Shown piece by piece: positions 58,326 to 64,000 of a DNA stretch of 64,000 nt. The position numbers and the translations under genes are program-made. Position 1 is the stretch's first letter, and every line of letters begins with the position of its first letter. This stretch comes from Vermamoeba vermiformis. Its lineage: Eukaryota; Tubulinea; Echinamoebida. The DNA lies in assembly GCA_045837725.1 (NCBI GenBank), contig JBEWZL010000219.1, forward strand, positions 1-64,000, written 5' to 3'. The notes under the pieces were generated by a model that was not told the origin of the DNA, ran no database searches, and saw only the letters and a program-made list of their open reading frames with translations.

Positions 58326-60469
58326 TTATTTCTTTGCTCGACCTCGTGCAGCAGGCTTCTTGCCCTTGGCAGGAGATGCCTTCGCAGGCGACTTCTGTGG
58401 GCTCTTGGCTGGTGAAGCCGATCCAGCTTTTCGACGAGGAACCTTCTTCTCAGTGCTCTTAGGAATGCCCTTAGCTGGATTTCTCTTAGGCACAGCTTTT
58501 TTAGGCGTAGCTTCTTTCGCTGGTGAAGCGGATCCCTTTTTAGGGGTGGCTTTCTTGGGCGTGGCTGGCCTTCTTCGGTGAAGCGGCAGTCTTCTTAAAG
58601 GCGTTCTTTTTAGCGGCTGTAGTCTTGGCAGGAGACGCTTTCTTCGCAGGAGATTCCTTCTTAGCTGGCGAAGCAGATCTCGATCGAGACTTCTCAGGGC
58701 TTTCGGCTGCAGCTTTTTGAGCCTTGGCAGCTTTGCCGGTCTTCTTAGCGGCAGGTGCCTTCTTGGGCGTAGCTTCCTTGGCGGGCGAAGCAGCGGCAGC
58801 TTTCTTGCCAGCATTCTTCTTCGGAGTTTCAGCCTTTTTAGGCGATTCTTTCTTCGCAGGAGAAGCAGATCGGGATCTGGATTTCTCGGGACTAGCGGCA
58901 ACTTGCTTAGCAGGCTTTGCCTTAGCGGTAGTAGCACTAGTTCGTTGCTTCTTAGCAGGCACGACCTCTTCAACTTCGTCGTCATTTTCTTCGCGCTTAC
59001 GCTTCTTTGGGCTCTCTTGTGCGGCAGTAGTGTTGCCCTTCTTTTGAAGCATTGGTGTTGGGTCTCTTAGGCTTCGAGTTCTCTTCTTTAGTATAGCTAG
59101 GCTCATCGTTGTGGTCCTTGTCATTAGTGAAGCCAAACACGGACTTCATCTTGCGCTCGTTGTCTTTGTCGAACTTGTCCACAGTCTTAGCGCCCAATTG
59201 GCGCACGGCAGTCTCGCGCGACACGTCAGTAGGGGCATCAAAGCCCTCGTACTTGACGACATACACAGTTTCACCCCTGCAAAAGTGATGTTAGACACGT
59301 GTCGGCAGTCTTAATTGAAGCTCAATACTTACTTGACAAGCTTCGAGCGCACAATCTTTTCGATCTTGCTGTTCTTCTTGGGACTTTGAGTCGCTTTCTT
59401 GGCAGCTTTTTTAGCCTCTTCTACGAGCTCGGTGACGTATTCTTCAGGCACGACAGGAACGCCCATCTCTTTGGCCTTTTGCAAGACCTTGTTGTTGTTC
59501 TGATCATTTGAAGATATCACGTGGGTGATTGGACGTTCAGTCTTGGAGTTCAAGCTCGGAAGCACGTGGCCACCGTTCTCCTCGATCCAGTCGACAAACT
59601 TCTCGCGCTCCATTGAGAACTTGCCGTTAATAACAACGACCATATTCTTAAGTGCTTCAGATTGAAGAACTCGTTTGGGCTTTTGAGAGCTTTCGGATTC
59701 AGGTTCTTTAGCTTTTTTAGCTCTGTACAGATCAAAATTAGCTAAACTAAACGCAAAATACTACTATAACTATGCATACTTTGTGGCCTTCTTTTTGTCC
59801 TCCTTCTCCTCGTGTTCTTCATCGGCTTCAGTTTCTTCAGTCTGGCGACGACCGCGGCCTTTCTTTGCAGGCTTAGCTTCCTCTTCTTGAGCCTCTTCTG
59901 CTTCATCCTTAGCTTCGTCGGCCTTGTTCTTACGACCACCGCGCTTCTTCGCTGCAGGAGCTTTTTCTTCTTGCTTCTCTTCTTCGGCCTGCTCTTCGGG
60001 AACTTCTTCCTCGTTCGTGTTATCGTCGTTCTTTTCCTTGTTCTCGGAAGGATCGTAAGCATAGTTAGCTTCGGCTTGCTTCTTTTTCTTTTTCAAGCTT
60101 TCAGCTGTTCGACAGAAAAGACAATTGTTAGACGTCAACTTTGCGATCGACGAATACTATTTTGATTTCGCGATTAAAACACGATTTTAGCGTACCAATG
60201 AACTTCTCGTTAACCACGTGCACGTCGCTATTTTTTGATAATTTTTCGTAGGCTGCAGTATCTTCAGCGCCGGTACCGCACACCAGATGCGTTATCTAAT
60301 TTATTTCAGGCATTAATTCTACTCATCCATATGTAATTTATCGTGCACTTACATTTTTTCGCACAGCTTTTGCCACTGTGCCTTCTGCATCCTTGATTTT
60401 CTTTTCGAGCTCATCTCGTGAAGTCGATGTCTCTCCGACAATATGGAACACTAAACCAGCGAATGCCAT
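58326..60469 (-). CDS. Two-BRCT nuclear protein with a histone-H1-like Lys/Ala/Pro tail
   Basis: The first BRCT (FAGLVFHIVGETSTSRDELEKKI...VTHLVCG...VVNEKFI) spans the first two exons. An acidic/Lys-rich linker follows (about 60120-59770), then a second BRCT (VVVINGKFSMEREKFVDWIEENGG, THVISSN, PVVPEEYVTELVE; about 59640-59400). A short KYEGFDAPTDVSRETAVRQLG segment resembles no domain I can name. The C-terminus repeats SASPAKKESPKK/ATPKK, as in linker histones. BRCT pairs bind phosphopeptides or PAR at damaged DNA; a PARP-related or chromatin role is inferred. Two one-base frame skips are needed in the tail (59035-59047 and 58564-58575), both in homopolymers. The basic composition is unchanged across the joins. 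Confidence 0.75.
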
Positions 60470-60746
60470 TGTGTTAGATGATCGTTGATAGTAAAATAAC
60501 TAATGTTTTTGTTTCGCGATTTGAACTTAAAAAAAAACGGCCAAAAAATCGAAGGCGGGAATTTCATCGGCAGCATACCCCAACAATAGACGAAGAAAAG
60601 TAAACAACTTTTTAGGATACTAGAACGAGCATTGTTAACGCAACAACACGGTATGTCTTGTAATGCACCGCTTAAATTTCGGATTGTTGATCGTCGATCC
60701 GCATCACGCAACTGATCTAATATAATTACAGCCATAGCAGTAAAAA

Positions 60747-63745
60747 ATGCCGAAAGGAAAAGGAAAAGGAAAGAAGGGCAAGAAGCGAGGAATGAAACTC
60801 GAAGATCTGCTCGATCTTGCGCAAGAGAAAGTGCAAGAAAAATTGGATAACAGAGAAAAATTCACCGATGTCTCCTACTTGAATTATCGTAAGTTTATTA
60901 TCATAAGATACAAATTATTTCATTTTTGGCATTTTTTGGATGCGATCCGATCTGAGATTCGTGGTTAACGTTTGTATAGAGGAGGCTCCTGAAGCTGTAG
61001 AAAAGAGAGAAGAAGATGCATTGGAAAAGGCAGCAATGGTTGAAGAAGAGGAGCAGCAGACCGCATACCAAAAGTTATTACAGACACTCGGAGCAGATCC
61101 AAACAAAAAGGTACCTAATATCATTCTTTTAGGCACATAAATTTACAAAAAAAATAGAGAAAACGCGATGAGGACTCAGACAGCACTTCAAAGAAGAGTA
61201 AGTGACACTTGATCCTAGCTAGGATCAACGCACGTAGACTAATTGTAACTTATAGAGCGAAAGAAGCGAAAAAAAGTTAAGCAACAACAGCAACAAGACG
61301 ATGAAGATGGCGACGGTGAAGAGCCTAGTAGTGTAGCTGACAATGGTACGTGGTATACTTGACATGTAGTGCGTGTCAAAGTGTTAACTTGCTGTCTTGT
61401 GTGCAGAGGAATCTGAAACAGGCGATGCAGTGATGAAGGCTTGGAACGAGAAGAGAGACAAGTTGATGAAGAAGGAGCAGGCACATCGCGATGCCAAGGA
61501 CAGAGAAATGGAAGGGTACGTGACACGTGACAACGATTGTTTTATGCAATCACGTCTCTTTCGCTGAGAAGCTATTGGTCTAATAATTCTTGTTTATGCA
61601 TATAGTGATGAAGACAGTGCCGAAGATTATGAGGAGAACTCGTAAGTAACATGCAGTCTACGTATGCCGAGATCAGATTTTGATTGTTTTGTTTGTTGTC
61701 AGTGAGGACCAGCTGGCCATTGATGAAGTTGAAGAGTTTGCAGCCAACGATAACTTCTTGCTGCGATTTGAAAAGAACATGACCAAGGCTGAGATCGAAG
61801 CTGGAGTGGGCAAAAAAGGTACGACAAGAATGGATAATATATTTGACGGCAGCGTGCTTATTCCCATATTTAGAGTTCAAAGAGCTTACGGGCTTGAAGT
61901 CAGCAGAGAGTTTTGGCAAAATTTTGAGCAACGGACTCGCGGTCTTGCCAAAGTTAAAGCACTCCCTTGAAGAGTACAAGGTACGTGCCACTTATAGAGC
62001 AGTATTAAGACGACGAGTACTAATATTGTGTATGATAGATTAAGCCCAGATTGATCACTCAATGGAAGAATTTCTTCAACAAGTGGTACGAGAACGCTGA
62101 TGAGCCGATTGATGAAATTGACGGTGTACCATCATATTCTGACGTCAAAATGACTCCTATGCAACAGAGGTACGTAGCTACGACGTTTATGAGTGCAATC
62201 TTCTAACAGAGCATTGTTAGATTGTTTTCGTTGATGAACGAGTACGTCGATATTTGCTACAGTGGCCGAACAGTGCAAAACGCCAAACAAATTCGCGGTG
62301 CTTATGTCTTGCACACAGTCAACCATTTGTTCAAGACGCGCGATAGAATCTTGAAAAATAACGGAAGATTGCACAGCAACAAAGACTTGGAGTTCAGAGA
62401 CCAAGGCTTCACTCGTCCTAAAGTTTTGATCCTTCTGCCAATCAGAAGCGCAGCCTTAGATGTTGTTGAAGATATTTTAAGCTTAATGCCGAAAAATCAG
62501 CGCGACAGAGTGCAAAACAAGAAGAAATTCTACGAAGAGTTTTTGGATGCGACGTACACACCTGTGAGACCTAAATTGGGCGAGTGGTTGCAGATCTTCC
62601 GAGGCAACACTGACGACAGCTTCAGAATCGGTCTTGCCGTGACAAAGAAGTCCATCAATCTCTATAGCGTAAGTATAATAGCCTGTACGAGTACCTCAAA
62701 TCTAACACGTGTCCAGGAATTTTATGGATCCGACATCATTGTTGCGTCACCTTTAGGCCTCCGTCTTGCCATTGAACAGCATGACGATGATCACGACTAC
62801 TTGTCTTCCATCGAGCTTACAATTGTTGATCATGCTGACATGCTTCTCATGCAAAACTGGGACCACCTCAAGTTCATCTTTGACAGACTCAACAAGACTC
62901 CCAAGAAGCCCGATCACACCGACTTTTCACGCGTTAAACAATGGTACCTAGATGAGCACGCACAGTATTACCGCCAGACATTGGTCTTCAGCGGCGCGTT
63001 AAATATTGACATCAACTCGCTGTTCAACCGCAGCTGCCACAACACGCTGGGCAAGCTCAAGATCAAGCCCAATTACAGCGTTGGTGCCGTGAGTCAAGTT
63101 ATCCCTAAGATCAGACAAATCTTCCATCGCATTGAATGCACGTCTGCCAAACAACTCGATGACGCACGATTCAATTACTTTGTAACGGAAGTTTATCCGC
63201 ACATCAAGACTACACTGCAGCACGGTGTGTTGATCTACATCCCTTCGTACTTCGACTACGTGCGCATCAGAAACTTCTTCAGACAAAAGCAGAAGACTGA
63301 AGAGATTCTGTTCACTCAAACTTGCGAGTAAGTAGCGAATGCGGATTTGGATCCGATCTTCTTACTAATAACTTCGTAGGTACACTTCTGAGGCTAACAT
63401 TTCTCGAGCTCGTTCAAACTTCTACCACGGCAAGCGAGATATCCTGCTTTTCACTGAACGCTTCCATTACTATAACAGGCAAGTAAAACCAAAAGAATGA
63501 AAATCCGGATCTAGGCCTAATTCTTTTTCTTTAGATTTTTCATTCGTGGAATTAAGCACATTATCTTCTATTCGTTACCTGTATTCCCGCACTTCTATCC
63601 AGAAATGGTCAACATGGTTCCAGATGACGGCACCGTTCTCTCAGTGTTCAGCCACTTTGATGCCCTCCAATTAGAACCTGTTGTTGGCACTAAGCGCTGC
63701 GAGCGATTATTATCGTCAGAAAAAGCAACACATTTGTTCTGTTAA
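60747..63745 (+). CDS. UTP25: UTP25 / digestive organ expansion factor homologue
   Basis: The N-terminus is Lys-rich (MPKGKGKGKKGKKRG), then acidic/basic low complexity. From about 61700 on it follows UTP25/DIEXF: DNFLLRFEKNM, QWKNFFNKWYENAD, LFSLMNEYVDICYSGRT, AYVLHTVNHLFKTRDRI, RDQGFTRPKVLILLPIRSAA, DSFRIGLAVTKKSINLYS, FYGSDIIVASPLGLR and VDHADMLLMQNWDHL. It is a helicase-like fold that lacks usable DEAD/Walker motifs, as in the family. UTP25 joins late SSU-processome steps in 18S rRNA maturation in the nucleolus. Complete, about 750 residues, ends EKATHLFC. It is divergent from the BRCT gene across a 277-bp spacer. Confidence 0.93.
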
Positions 63746-63863
63746 TACAAAATAAATTTTGAATTAGATCCCGTAGAATTTTTGGCGGCCAAGTTTTTTT
63801 TCGCAAGTCAAGCTAAAACCGCGTTCCAAAATATTGCGCATTATTATTTTGTACACTGAAAAT

Positions 63864-64000
63864 ATGTCAAAGAGAACCGCAGATGAGATCGGACTTGGAG
63901 ATGAAGAAAGATCCATCAAGAAACAAAAATTAGACGATAATATTAGTCATTTCGATAACCTTCCCATAGAAGCATTATTAACAATATTTTTATGGGTACC
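63864..64000 (+). CDS. F-box protein, 5' end only (runs off the right edge)
   Basis: ATG 63864 opens MSKRTADEIGLGDEERSIKK, then a KQKLDD nuclear-signal-like stretch and the beginning of an F-box (FDNLPIEALLTIFLWV). The reading frame is still open at base 64000. The leader composition (short, charged, then an LPxEaL F-box) is like the F-box genes at 8994 and 22857. Confidence 0.65.
   Translation, partial: MSKRTADEIGLGDEERSIKKQKLDDNISHFDNLPIEALLTIFLWV

Noticed and set aside
1-64000. CRISPR arrays, insertion sequences, prophage, rRNA, operons
   Set aside because: None seen; the window is intron-rich eukaryotic DNA and the direct repeats found are pairs, not arrays.

Overview
This is a eukaryotic nuclear window from an intron-dense, compact genome. 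Nearly every gene is cut by short introns (mostly about 45-120 nt) with GTAAGT/GTACGT donors, CTAAT/CTAAC branch sites and TAG/CAG acceptors. Genes lie on both strands, usually 100-500 bp apart and once only 7 bp apart. There are no operons, ribosome-binding sites, CRISPR arrays or recognisable tRNA/rRNA genes. The gene content (WDR91, Akr1-like DHHC enzyme, PLAC8 protein, two SSU-processome factors, very many F-box/LRR proteins) and intron style fit a free-living unicellular protist, perhaps an amoebozoan. That placement is inference; no taxonomic marker is present.

Layout. 1-4.1 kb: the start of a secreted protein and a secreted, membrane-anchored subtilisin-like protease with two CBM96/DNRLRE-type domains. 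4.5-9.0 kb: a large F-box protein. 9.1-10.5 kb: a small charged protein and low-complexity DNA. 10.5-12.4 kb: an F-box protein with a cullin-like C-terminal half. 12.4-19.4 kb: a possible PEX11 relic, an EF-hand protein, WDR91 and an LRR protein. 19.9-24.4 kb: a PLAC8 protein, an ankyrin-DHHC palmitoyltransferase and an F-box gene. 24.6-29.4 kb: an unrecognised gene and a second LRR protein. 29.4-32.5 kb: structured intergenic DNA, a mitochondrial rhomboid protease with a repeat-bearing intron, and a small protein. 32.5-43.1 kb: an SDR, UTP18, a divergent SMC ATPase and a tandem pseudokinase-kinase. 43.4-50.2 kb: NUP155 and a potato-inhibitor-I peptide. 50.5-58.2 kb: an F-box protein, two paralogous two-TM microproteins, a KptA/Tpt1-LRR fusion and an LRR/F-box protein. 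58.3-64 kb: a two-BRCT basic protein, UTP25 and the start of another F-box gene.

Themes. (1) Ubiquitin-ligase adaptors dominate: about nine genes carry a visible or likely F-box, several with LRRs and one apparently fused to cullin-like sequence. (2) Housekeeping genes for ribosome biogenesis, nuclear pore, chromosomes, endosomes and mitochondria are interspersed. (3) Several genes need a one-base frame correction to match their family or paralogue, mostly at short homopolymers, so the assembly probably carries indel errors; I annotate these as intact genes with a caveat, not as pseudogenes. The most novel-looking items are the KptA-LRR fusion, the F-box/cullin-like fusion, the duplicated structured element inside the rhomboid intron, and a 21-nt microexon that supplies the rhomboid catalytic histidine.

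All exon joins were made by eye from splice motifs and reading frame. Outer gene limits are more reliable than individual internal boundaries.
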